Part shown: in pieces, positions 31,712 to 39,511 of the stretch
How the letters are laid out: the number at the start of each line of letters is the position of its first letter
Numbering within the stretch: position 1 is the stretch's first letter
Source: Dorea sp. AM10-31
GTDB lineage: Bacteria > Bacillota > Clostridia > Lachnospirales > Lachnospiraceae
DNA: 64,000 nt
Direction of reading: 5' to 3'
Assembly: GCF_003435815.1 (NCBI RefSeq)
Contig: NZ_QTUV01000003.1
Location: 249,672-313,671 of the forward strand
Translations under genes and position numbers: made by a program
The notes under the pieces: model-generated
The model's database searches: none
Told to the model about the DNA's origin: nothing
What the model saw: only the letters and a program-made list of their open reading frames with translations

Positions 31712-32477
31712 CCAGCAGCTTTTTTATATGCGTGTATCGTTTCTCTGGTATCGGAATAGAGACCCCATTGGTAAGTGTAAAGGAGAACCGCTGGATACTG
31801 GCGACGTAAGTCAGGTTCACCAGATAACTTTCGTGACAGCGGATCAGTTCCGGTTCACAGCGTTTGCATAGAGCGGACAGACGCTCAACACATTCAAATG
31901 TCTGCGTCGAAGTGTGCAGCAGAGTATGAGAACCACAGGATTCTACATACAGAATCAGATCCGGTTTCAGATAAATCATGGAGCGGTCTTTTCCATGAAA
32001 AGTAACTCTTCTGCGCTTTATCTGCCCGGATAGACCCATGGATTTATAGGTTTCAGCATAATGAACAGGATAGATAGTATCCCGCGGATCATAGGCCATC
32101 GCATTGGAAATGTGGCAAAGCCGGATGCGTGGGATATTATTTTGCATAGCCCATAGCATAGAAATTCTTTGATGGACGCGATTTGAACTGCCATCTGGCC
32201 AGAAAGTATCCAACTGAAAAGTAAGAAGCACATCCAGAGTAGAAGGACTGCCTGTGTCGAGCGGATAGACAACGAGATTTGAAACAGTAAAACGCAGTTC
32301 ATGTTTTTCTTTCTGAAATGCATCTATCAGATTATCTTTTCCGCGGATCATTTGATTATGCGCTGGTCCAAGCCACAGAATATCATCGTGGCAGTTTTCA
32401 AGGAATGACTGGATTTTGTTGTCATAATATTCTAATAAAATTGCAGCACTGCAAATGGTATATTTTTCAATATTCAT
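31677..32477 (-). CDS. LytTR-domain DNA-binding protein with SnoaL-like N-terminus, 266 aa
   Basis: ATG 32477 follows GGAAGGGAATTCT. Residues 1-135 resemble a SnoaL/NTF2-type small-molecule binding domain (FLENCHDDILWLGPAHNQMI; WPDGSSNRVHQRISMLWA). Residues 165-255 are a LytTR DNA-binding domain (DLILYVESCGSHTLLHTST, CHESYLVNLTYVASIQRFSF, IPIPEKRY). In this family the LytTR part binds promoter repeats. The combination of NTF2-like sensor and LytTR is known in Lachnospiraceae but the ligand is not. Confidence 0.82.
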   Translation of the reverse strand: MNIEKYTICSAAILLEYYDNKIQSFLENCHDDILWLGPAHNQMIRGKDNLIDAFQKEKHELRFTVSNLVVYPLDTGSPSTLDVLLTFQLDTFWPDGSSNRVHQRISMLWAMQNNIPRIRLCHISNAMAYDPRDTIYPVHYAETYKSMGLSGQIKRRRVTFHGKDRSMIYLKPDLILYVESCGSHTLLHTSTQTFECVERLSALCKRCEPELIRCHESYLVNLTYVASIQRFSFTLTNGVSIPIPEKRYTHIKKLLANFSSSPEVKE

Positions 32478-32755
32478 AGAATTCCCTTCCCAAAATGCAG
32501 ATTCCAGTTCATAAAAGGCAAGTGAAATTTTAAAGAAAACAAGTCGTTTTTTATATTTTATTGCAAGGGATGTAAAAATGCAATATTATTATACCAAGGA
32601 AACCAAAACAGGTAGCAATCTGCTGGTATTATATAAAGTGTCAGTAAAGGGATCTGCCCCGAAATAAGCATAAAAGCGGAAAATTAAAATTATATTTAAA
32701 AGAGAGTAAATTTAAAATAAGGTGAAAAATTAAGACAGAAAGAAGATGAAGTATT

Positions 32756-33769
32756 ATGGAACATAAGTTATGGTTTATGGGAACATCCTATGTTCCGGGT
32801 GAAGCAAGAACTCTCATTGACAATCTGGAAGATTCTGCACACAGGGAAATGGCACGTGCGGAATTTTATTATTTTCGGGGAGAAAGTGAGAAGGCGGCAG
32901 AAATTTCCGAGAAGTATCTGCAGGATGAAGATCTTGTATTCAGAATGTCGGCATGTCTGATCTATATTTTTTCTGATTTTTCGGTAGGAGGAGTAGAGGC
33001 AGCAAAAGCAGGTGCACATGTTATGAAAGTGACGGCTGATGTGCTGCTTCATTCAGAAGATCGCAAAGAGAGAGCATATGCGGCATTTGCCGGAAGTGTG
33101 GCAAAAGTGCTGCTTCATATCGAAGACTGGGAAGCACCTCTGATCTTTGAATATCTAACAGATCTTCCAAAAGGATTGCGGTTATGGGGATGTTACTTTA
33201 TCGCATATGATGCTTATCAGAAGGGAGAGTATGAGCGCTCCCGCGGAATCGTAGAGACAGGGCTTGCATTCAGCCCGCAGTTATATCCGGTTTCGTCTAT
33301 ATATCTTCACCTTGTGGCAGCGATGGACGCTGTCAGTATGAAGAAAACGAAAGAAGCCGAAGAGCATTTTCGGGCAGCATGGGAACTGGCAGAGCCGGAT
33401 GGACTGCTGGAAGGAATCGGTGAACATCATGGACTTTTACAGGGGCTGGTGGAACAATATATAAAAGAAGAGTCGCCGGAAGAATTCGACCGGATATTCC
33501 GGATCATGGAACGTTTCAGTTACGGATGGCAGAAATGGCATGGCCTTAGAAGCAAAGGAGAAGGAGCAAAAGCAGTCGGCGGGAAACTCAGTGTACTTAC
33601 GAAAGAAGAATTTGTAGTAGCTATGCTGGCAAACAGAGGCTGGATGAATGTGGAGATTGCCGAACATATGGGAATTGAACAGAATCAGCTTAACCGGACG
33701 CTAAAAGCGGTTTACAAAAAGCTGGGAATTGCCAATCGGCGGCAATTGAAGAAATATATGCTGCAGTGA
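32756..33769 (+). CDS. LuxR-type helix-turn-helix regulator with TPR-like repeats, 337 aa
   Basis: Residues 1-260 are helical pairs of TPR type (REMARAEFYYFRGESEKAAE; AYDAYQKGEYERSRGIVETG; EAEEHFRAAWELAEPDG). The last 60 residues form a LuxR/GerE helix-turn-helix (VVAMLANRGWMNVEIAEHMG then LNRTLKAVYKKLGIANR). It is like the C-terminal part of MalT-type regulators without the NTPase. The ribosome binding site is weak (AGAAAGAAG). It stands alone; a target cannot be named. 32478-32755 holds only AT-rich divergent promoter sequence. Confidence 0.82.
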   Translation: MEHKLWFMGTSYVPGEARTLIDNLEDSAHREMARAEFYYFRGESEKAAEISEKYLQDEDLVFRMSACLIYIFSDFSVGGVEAAKAGAHVMKVTADVLLHSEDRKERAYAAFAGSVAKVLLHIEDWEAPLIFEYLTDLPKGLRLWGCYFIAYDAYQKGEYERSRGIVETGLAFSPQLYPVSSIYLHLVAAMDAVSMKKTKEAEEHFRAAWELAEPDGLLEGIGEHHGLLQGLVEQYIKEESPEEFDRIFRIMERFSYGWQKWHGLRSKGEGAKAVGGKLSVLTKEEFVVAMLANRGWMNVEIAEHMGIEQNQLNRTLKAVYKKLGIANRRQLKKYMLQ

Positions 33770-33794
33770 CATTTTATAGTAGTTAATCCGTTTC

Positions 33795-33835
33795 AAAGGG
33801 TATTACACGAAATTCGTGTGGTGCCCTTTCTTTTT
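33795..33835 (+). terminator. Terminator after the LuxR-type gene
   Basis: AAAGGGTATTACAC pairs with GTGTGGTGCCCTTT through several G-U pairs, with an inner GAA/TTC, and is followed by TTTTT. Confidence 0.8.
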
Positions 33836-33916
33836 GAACGCTTAAATTACAGAAAGATTGTACTGCAACACATATGCTCATCTGTTATAATGAAATAAGT
33901 TTAAGAGGTGATGCGA

Positions 33917-34906
33917 ATGATAACATTAAACGATTATTTATATTCCGGAAATACAGTCTTTAAGATTTTACACAAATATATCGTAGATCTTAGAAAAGAA
34001 GCAAAACGTACCGGCAATGAGATCGATCTGATCCACAGTAATTTTCTGATCCAGATTCAGGAAATGCTGGAACACAACGACTTCCTGACAGCACAGTCAC
34101 AGAAGATCCGTGAATTTTACAAATATATGGCAAAGGAATATCCGTTTCTTGCATTTACATTCAAAGGCAGGATCAAATCACTGCTCCGTGCGGAAGAGAA
34201 ATTCAATGGTTATATCGTGGAATGTGTCTATGAATGTTACGAGAAATACGGGCGCTATCCGACCATTTCCGAATTAAAAGAAAAATTAAACTGTTTCCGT
34301 GATTTTATTGCATATCGGATCGTAGTTTCTCTTCCGAAATGCAACGTAAAAAATGAAGCAGAATGGGAGAAGGAAGAGATCGAGTATCTGTATCAGATTG
34401 CCAATGTGTTGCCGGGATTTCTGGAAGCACAGGGATTTTCGGCAGAGTCGGCAAGAGGCGTGCTGGAGAGTAAGTCAGAGCAGCTTCATGATAATGTCCG
34501 CCCGTATTACAGAGATTATATTTCTAATCATATTGAGAGTGGATACCAGTCTCTCCATATTACATTTTACGATAACAGTTCACGAAGCTATATGGAAGTG
34601 CAGCTTCGGACGAAGACAATGGACGATATTGCAGAGATTGGTGCGGCAAATCATAAGGCTTACGAGAAGAAGCAGGAGCAGGAGCGAACAAGGAGGAAAG
34701 TTATTCCGGAGGGCGAGAACCTGTATTTTGATGAAGCATATGAGCGTGGAAAACGGCTTGTTAATCTGGAGTTAAAAGACCTGGATGTCAATATGTTCGC
34801 AGCAGTGAACAACAGTCTGATTAACGACGGCTGTGGTCTGTACAGGGGACGTCAGATTCTGCCGTACGAGCATTTATCCAGATATCAGAATGACCTGATT
34901 GACTAG
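33917..34906 (+). CDS. RelA/SpoT synthetase-domain protein, 329 aa
   Basis: Three start codons are in frame; ATG 33917 has the best distance from AGAGGTG. Residues 75-240 are a RelA/SpoT nucleotidyltransferase domain: FTFKGRIKSLLRAEEKF, CFRDFIAYRIVVSLP, ESGYQSLHITFYDN and YMEVQLRTKTMDDIAE, which keep the catalytic Glu (E-x-Q-x-RT) and the GYxSxH motif. There is no HD hydrolase, TGS or ACT domain. It may make (p)ppGpp or modify another nucleotide or RNA. The N-terminal 75 and C-terminal 70 residues are unlike small alarmone synthetases RelP/RelQ, so it may be a different subfamily. Confidence 0.85.
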   Translation: MITLNDYLYSGNTVFKILHKYIVDLRKEAKRTGNEIDLIHSNFLIQIQEMLEHNDFLTAQSQKIREFYKYMAKEYPFLAFTFKGRIKSLLRAEEKFNGYIVECVYECYEKYGRYPTISELKEKLNCFRDFIAYRIVVSLPKCNVKNEAEWEKEEIEYLYQIANVLPGFLEAQGFSAESARGVLESKSEQLHDNVRPYYRDYISNHIESGYQSLHITFYDNSSRSYMEVQLRTKTMDDIAEIGAANHKAYEKKQEQERTRRKVIPEGENLYFDEAYERGKRLVNLELKDLDVNMFAAVNNSLINDGCGLYRGRQILPYEHLSRYQNDLID

Positions 34907-34939
34907 TTATCAGCGTGCGACGCATTTAATAAAAATAGT

Positions 34940-34968
34940 TTGACAACAGAATAATGTTGTACTAAATT
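34940..34968 (+). promoter_or_regulatory. Promoter of the T-box-like leader
   Basis: TTGACA (34940-34945) and TAAATT (34963-34968) with a 17-bp spacer, placed 30 bases after the RelA/SpoT-like gene and before the T-box-like sequence. Confidence 0.6.
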
Positions 34969-34974
34969 ATAAAA

Positions 34975-35150
34975 AACAATTGAACATACTAAACCAATGA
35001 AGCGGAGATCAAAGCATTCATGCGCGCACAGGTCATGCTGTGAATCAAGGTGGCACCGCGGGTGGTATAAGCCGGATATATATTTTTTTCCAATGCAGAA
35101 CTCGTCCTTGACAGAAATTATTTTAGTTTCTGTCAAGGACTTTTTTTATT
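34975..35150 (+). promoter_or_regulatory. T-box-like leader (3' half) with terminator
   Basis: The sequence AAGGTGGCACCGCGGG (from 35047) is the highly conserved T-box, which pairs with the tRNA acceptor end, and CGTCCTT (from 35103) is the partner arm of the antiterminator. GTCCTTGACAGAAA (35104-35117) and TTTCTGTCAAGGAC (35127-35140) form a perfect 14-bp terminator followed by seven T. A small hairpin CACAG-GTCATG-CTGTG precedes the T-box. Only about 70 bases lie between the likely transcript start and the T-box, too few for a canonical Stem I with specifier loop, so this leader is shortened or partly decayed. No aminoacyl-tRNA synthetase or amino-acid gene follows; grdX does. Confidence 0.75.
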
Positions 35151-35262
35151 TATTTCTACCAGAGGACCAAAACAGGCGAGCCCGTTGTGCCTGCGGCACT
35201 TTTGCTTGAATAATTTTATGGTAAAAATAGATAAAAAAATAACAAAATGTTAAGAAAATCCA

Positions 35263-35291
35263 TTGAAACTACATAAAGATTGTGCTACATT
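35263..35291 (+). promoter_or_regulatory. Promoter of the grdX-grdE-grdB unit
   Basis: TTGAAA (35263-35268), a 17-bp spacer and TACATT (35286-35291). The 5' untranslated region would be about 160 bases and contains the hairpin at 35377-35398. The rest of 35151-35454 shows no gene. Confidence 0.55.
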
Positions 35292-35376
35292 GAATTTGAT
35301 AGAAAAAGCAAATGAAAGATTATATTTATAGAAAAACATTATAATACAAACACACCGAATAAAACAATATAAAGGC

Positions 35377-35398
35377 GGAACAGAGGGCACTTTGTTCT
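35377..35398 (+). promoter_or_regulatory. Hairpin in the grdX 5' untranslated region
   Basis: GGAACAGAG (35377-35385) pairs with CTTTGTTCT (35390-35398) using G-U pairs around a GGCA loop. No T-run follows. It could stabilise the mRNA or serve as a regulatory fold. Confidence 0.4.
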
Positions 35399-35454
35399 AA
35401 CAATCTTTATAAGAATGATACCTTGTAATATAGATATCTACAGAGGAAAAGCGT

Positions 35455-35844
35455 ATGTACGAACGAGAGAAAGCAATCATAATTACGAATAATGACCGCG
35501 TGTTTGAAGCATACAAAGATGAGATGCAAGTTATTTTAAAACAGACGTATGAAGAAGTTCTGATCGCAACGCGGGATATGGTTTATGACCGCCATATTCT
35601 GCTGACACATCCGCAGGCATCGAGCCTGAAACCGAATCAGACGCCATATCGGTCTGTAATTGTATACCCGGGAAGCGGGGAAGATGCGATGAAGGCAATC
35701 CTGCTGATTGAAAAATGTCTGGAAGTATACAGACGCTGGCAGGAGATAGCACCGTCCCCGGCTTCCTACCCCAAAAAAGTAGAGGATGATTTCAAGACCA
35801 TTGATTTATCCATAGTTCAGAATGTTATGCCAAGGATCGTTTAG
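35455..35844 (+). CDS. grdX: GrdX-family protein, 129 aa
   Basis: ATG 35455 follows GAGGAAAAGCG. The sequence has the GrdX pattern: IIITNNDRVFEAY at the start, EEVLIATRDMVYDRHILLTH and then HPQASSLKPNQTPYRSVIVY. GrdX is a small protein of unknown biochemical role always found with glycine/sarcosine/betaine reductase genes. Here it directly precedes grdE- and grdB-type genes, which supports their assignment. The gene is full length. Confidence 0.85.
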   Translation: MYEREKAIIITNNDRVFEAYKDEMQVILKQTYEEVLIATRDMVYDRHILLTHPQASSLKPNQTPYRSVIVYPGSGEDAMKAILLIEKCLEVYRRWQEIAPSPASYPKKVEDDFKTIDLSIVQNVMPRIV

Positions 35845-35934
35845 CGCAGCAGACAGTGCAGAGACGATAGCAAGGTATTTATAACAGAGATAAAAATAGC
35901 TTTAAAGTAAAGCAGAATGAGGAGGGAAGGAAGT

Positions 35935-37221
35935 ATGAAACTGGAGTTAGGTAAAATTGAGATCAAGGATATCCGGTTTGGTGACAAGTCCTGCGTGGAT
36001 GATCATGTGCTTTCTATCAATAAGGAAGAAGTAGAACGCCTTGTGTTGGAAGATGACAAATTGATTGGCTGCCATCTGGAACTTGCAAAACCGGGTGAGA
36101 AGACAAGAATCACGCCGGTAAAAGACGTAATCGAACCACGTGTAAAAGTCAGTGGCGGTGAGATTTTCCCAGGTGTGATCGGAAAAGTGTCTCCACAGGT
36201 TGGAAGTGGAAGAACACATGCATTATCCGGCTGCTGTGTTGTTACAGTGGGACGAATCGTAGGATTTCAGGAAGGTGTCATTGATATGAGCGGACCGGCA
36301 GCAGATTATTGTCCGTTTTCAAAGACGCTCAATGTGTGCGTGGTGATCGAACCAAAAGAAGGTCTGGAAACACATGTTTATGAGCGTGCGGGACGTATGG
36401 CAGGCCTCAAAGTTGCAACATATCTCGGCGAACTTGCAAGAAATATCGAACCGGACACACTGGAAGTGTATGAGACAAAGCCAATTCTGGAACAAGCACA
36501 GCAATACCCGGATCTTCCGAAGATCGGATATGTACATATGCTTCAGTCACAGGGATTGCTGCATGATACTTATTATTATGGAGTGGATGCAAAACAGATC
36601 GTACCGACATTTATGTATCCGACAGAGATCATGGATGGTGCAATCGTATCCGGTAACTGTGTGGCACCGTGTGATAAAGTAACCAGCTATCATCATCTGC
36701 ACAATCCGGTTATTGAAGATTTATACAGACATCATGGAAAAGATCTCAATTTCATGGGCGTGATTCTGACGAATGAAAATGTATTTCTTGCGGATAAGGA
36801 ACGTCATTCTGATATGGTTGCGAAGCTGTGTCAGTGGATGGGACTGGACGGAGTGCTGATCACAGAAGAAGGATATGGCAATCCGGATACAGATCTGATG
36901 ATGAACTGCAAGAAAGTAGAAAGAGCCGGAACGAAAGTTTGCCTGATTACAGATGAGTTCCCAGGTAAGGATGGAAAATCTGCTTCTCTGGCAGATACCT
37001 GTGATGAAGCAACAGCACTTGCATCCTGTGGACAGGGTAATGCAACACTTCATTTCCCGGCAATGGATAAGGTAATCGGAACAACAGAATATATCGAGAG
37101 CCAGATCGGCGGCTGGGCAGGCTGTATGAACGAAGACGGTTCATTTGAAGCAGAACTGCAGATCATTATCGCATCTACAATTGCGAACGGCTACAACAAA
37201 CTGGCAGCAAAAGGATACTAA
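35935..37221 (+). CDS. Glycine/sarcosine/betaine reductase component B alpha/beta proprotein (GrdE/GrdG/GrdI type), 428 aa
   Basis: ATG 35935 (MKLELGKIEIKDIRFG) is preferred to an earlier ATG since GGAGGG lies eight bases before it. The family cleaves itself between Asn and Cys to give the alpha and beta subunits, the new N-terminal Cys becoming a pyruvoyl group; the site is visible as GAIVSGNCVAPCDK with Asn241-Cys242. Other family marks are FPGVIGKVSPQVGSGRTHAL and YHHLHNPVIEDLYRHHGKDL. Component B activates the substrate amine through the pyruvoyl group and passes it to a selenoprotein. Glycine, sarcosine and betaine types are too alike to separate by eye. The grdB-type gene begins 14 bases after the stop. 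Confidence 0.9.
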   Translation: MKLELGKIEIKDIRFGDKSCVDDHVLSINKEEVERLVLEDDKLIGCHLELAKPGEKTRITPVKDVIEPRVKVSGGEIFPGVIGKVSPQVGSGRTHALSGCCVVTVGRIVGFQEGVIDMSGPAADYCPFSKTLNVCVVIEPKEGLETHVYERAGRMAGLKVATYLGELARNIEPDTLEVYETKPILEQAQQYPDLPKIGYVHMLQSQGLLHDTYYYGVDAKQIVPTFMYPTEIMDGAIVSGNCVAPCDKVTSYHHLHNPVIEDLYRHHGKDLNFMGVILTNENVFLADKERHSDMVAKLCQWMGLDGVLITEEGYGNPDTDLMMNCKKVERAGTKVCLITDEFPGKDGKSASLADTCDEATALASCGQGNATLHFPAMDKVIGTTEYIESQIGGWAGCMNEDGSFEAELQIIIASTIANGYNKLAAKGY

Positions 37222-37235
37222 AGGAGGGGTGAAAC

Positions 37236-38546
37236 ATGGCAGCATATCGAATTGTACATTATCTGAATCAGTTCTTCGGCGGTATCGGCGGAGAAGATAA
37301 AGCAGATTATGAACCGGAAGTACAAGAGAAGGTCATCGGACCGGGACTGGCACTGGCACAGGGACTCGGAGACGATTATGAGATCGTTGCGACTGTGATC
37401 TGTGGTGATAACTATTTTGGAGAGAATCTGGATGAAGCGACAGATACAATTGTAGAGATGGTGAAACGTTATCACCCGGACGTATTTGTTGCAGGACCGG
37501 CATTTAATGCGGGACGTTATGGAGTAGCATGCGGAACAATATGCAAGGCAGTGGAAGAAAGACTTGGCATTCCGGTTGTGTCCGGTATGTATAAGGAAAA
37601 TCCGGGAACAGATATGTTCCGTCAGGATGTGATTCTCGTAGAGACAGGTAATTCTGCAGCAACAATGCGTAAAGCAGTACCGAAATTTGTGAATCTGATC
37701 CGTAAGCTTGCGGCAGGTGAAGAGATCCTTGGACCAGCAGAGGAAGGATATCTGGAGAGAGGAATCCGTGTTAATTATTTTGCGGATGAGAGAGGTTCTG
37801 AGAGAGGAATCCAGATGCTTCTTAAGAAGATTGCCGGAGAAGAATTTTCCACAGACCTTCCGATGCCGAAGTTCGACCGTGTTCCTCCGGCAGAAGCTAT
37901 CAAGGATATGAGCAAGGCAACGATCGCCATTGTAACTTCTGGCGGTATCGTGCCACTTGACAATCCGGATCATATCGAATCATCCAATGCAACCAAATTT
38001 GGCTGGTATCCGATCGAGGGAATGGAAAAGATGTCAAAGGATGATTATACAACAATCCATGGTGGATATGACAGACAGTTTGTAATGGAAGATCCAAATC
38101 TCGTTATTCCACTGGATGTTCTCCGGAAGAAGGAAAAGGACGGAGAGATTGGTAAATTGTATCCGTATTTTGCAAGTACGACCGGAACTGGAACGGCTAC
38201 CAATTCAGCAGCAAAATTCGGTACGGATATTGGTAAGAAGCTGGTAGAAGATCATGTAGATGCAGTTATTCTTGTAAGTACCTGAGGTACCTGTACACGT
38301 TGCGGTGCAACGATGGTAAAAGGCATTGAAGCATATGGTATCCCGGTGGTGCATGTGTGTACAGTAGTTCCGATTTCACGCACGATCGGTGCGAACCGAA
38401 TTGTTCCGGCGATTGGAATCCCGTATCCGCTCGGTGATCCGACAGAAGGCGAAGCAGAATCTTATAAAATCAGGGATGCTTTGGTTGAGAAAGCTTTGCA
38501 AGCACTTCAGACACCAGTTACAGACCAGACAGTATTCGAAAATTAG
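37236..38546 (+). CDS. Selenoprotein, GrdB/GrdF/GrdH-type component B gamma subunit, 436 aa with Sec350
   Basis: ATG 37236 follows AAGGAGGGGTGAAAC. The frame reaches TGA at 38283-38285 and continues in the same frame to TAA at 38546. The TGA sits in VILVST-U-GTCTRCG, the invariant UxxCxxC centre of GrdB-type proteins, so it is read as selenocysteine at residue 350. The total length fits the family. Other marks are FVAGPAFNAGRYGVACG and VVHVCTVVPISRTIGANRIV. The gamma subunit carries the substrate as a selenium-bound intermediate to selenoprotein GrdA, which is not in this window. A standard gene caller would split this gene into two. Selenocysteine machinery (selA, selB, selC, selD) must be elsewhere. 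Confidence 0.93.
38283..38312 (+). promoter_or_regulatory. UGA selenocysteine codon and bacterial SECIS-like hairpin
   Basis: The TGA is at 38283-38285. Twelve bases later CGTTGC (38298-38303) pairs perfectly with GCAACG (38307-38312) around a GGT loop. A short stem with G in a small apical loop, about 11-16 bases after the UGA, is what SelB needs in bacterial mRNA. Confidence 0.85.
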
Positions 38547-38614
38547 TAATCAGATCTGGAAGAATAGAAGTAAAATTTATAAGACAATAACAAATTTATA
38601 GATACATGCCCCGT

Positions 38615-38653
38615 GAGAGACAAAAAGAAGAACCCTTCTTTTTGTCTCTCTTT
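38615..38653 (+). terminator. Terminator of the grd unit
   Basis: GAGAGACAAAAAGAAG (38615-38630) and CTTCTTTTTGTCTCTC (38635-38650) form a perfect 16-bp stem with an AACC loop, followed by TTTG. Confidence 0.85.
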
Positions 38654-38663
38654 GTGTATACGA

Positions 38664-38797
38664 TGAGCCAAGTACAGATTTGTGCTTGCACAAGAATCTG
38701 TATTTGGCGAATGTACATCACCTGGCTGTTAAGCGAGCTGGTGTATGAAGTATTATGGCAGCGAGGAAGCCGTCTAAAAAAATATATTGACATATGA
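38664..38797 (+). other. Hairpin-rich 130-bp segment, also readable as a 44-codon ORF
   Basis: CCAAGTACAGATT (from 38670) pairs with AATCTGTATTTGG (from 38692), and CACCTGGCT pairs with AGCTGGTG nearby. The plus frame from ATG 38664 reads MSQVQICACTRICIWRMYIT then WLLSELVYEVLWQRGSRLKK and stops at TGA 38795-38797; it has no ribosome binding site. I have an impression of similar segments elsewhere in Lachnospiraceae, so it may be an intergenic repeat or structured RNA rather than a gene. Confidence 0.35.
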
Positions 38798-38815
38798 AAA
38801 TAAGACACATATAAT
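38787..38815 (+). promoter_or_regulatory. Promoter of the marR-ABC operon
   Basis: TTGACA (38787-38792), a 17-bp spacer and TATAAT (38810-38815), both perfect consensus. Putative MarR sites follow at once. Confidence 0.85.
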
Positions 38816-38817
38816 AA

Positions 38818-38865
38818 GTTAGCATACGAACAGTTAGTACACGAACTATTCAGAGACTAACTGTT
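38818..38865 (+). promoter_or_regulatory. Probable MarR operator cluster
   Basis: GTTAGCATACGAAC (38818-38831) and GTTAGTACACGAAC (38833-38846) are direct repeats with 12 of 14 bases equal and a 15-bp period. AACAGTTAGT (38829-38838) and ACTAACTGTT (38856-38865) form a perfect inverted repeat. They lie at the transcription start of the marR gene, so autorepression is likely. Confidence 0.6.
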
Positions 38866-38949
38866 ACGTAGAAATTAAAATGTGTGACCAGGAAGAGATA
38901 TCAGAGCATATAATCAGGTCTGTACATAGATTACAAGGAGGAATCAAAT

Positions 38950-39453
38950 ATGCAGGATTCAGATCAGAAAATCAAAGAGATGCATATGGGAAGGCTGATC
39001 CATATACTTTCTCATCAGATGAAACGGCACAATTGTGGGACGCCATTTGATGATACGGAAGAACTCACGGCAATGCAGAGACACGTGCTCAAATTTATTT
39101 TGCTGGAATCTGAGCACAAGGATATTTACCAGAAAGATGTGGAAGAAGAATTCTGTATCCGCAAGTCTACAGCAACCGGAATACTGAAATTAATGGAAGA
39201 GCATGGATTTATCACGCGTGAAGCGGTAGAGTCTGATGCCCGGCTGAAACGGATAGTTCCGACAGGGAAGGCTGAAAAAGTGCACAAATTTATTATGGAG
39301 CACATTCACCAGACCGAAGCAATGCTGGTCGCAGGTATTTCTGAAGAAGATGTACTGACATGCAAGAAGGTTATGTATCTCATGTATCGGAACCTTGCCG
39401 AAGGAGAAAAGGCGGCAAAAGAAGAAACAGCAAAAAAGAAAGCAGATAAATAA
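38950..39453 (+). CDS. MarR-family transcriptional regulator, 167 aa
   Basis: ATG 38950 follows AAGGAGGAATCAAAT. Residues 40-125 are the MarR winged helix: LTAMQRHVLKFILLESEHKD, KDVEEEFCIRKSTATGILKL (recognition helix) and the wing LITREAVESDARLKRIV-like segment. The end is a Lys/Glu-rich tail. It is followed by two ABC exporter genes with a 58-base gap, an arrangement in which MarR represses its own exporter operon until a drug-like ligand binds. The promoter carries repeat motifs consistent with this. Confidence 0.9.
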   Translation: MQDSDQKIKEMHMGRLIHILSHQMKRHNCGTPFDDTEELTAMQRHVLKFILLESEHKDIYQKDVEEEFCIRKSTATGILKLMEEHGFITREAVESDARLKRIVPTGKAEKVHKFIMEHIHQTEAMLVAGISEEDVLTCKKVMYLMYRNLAEGEKAAKEETAKKKADK

Positions 39454-39511
39454 GAAAACAGCTAAACAATAAAAAGTTATGAGATAGAAAAATGAAAAGG
39501 AGGAGATAACG

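Noticed and set aside
38283..38546. Separate short gene starting at ATG 38313 after a stop at 38285
   Set aside because: Both parts share one frame, match one GrdB-type protein and are joined by a UGA with a SECIS-like hairpin; the second part has no ribosome binding site.
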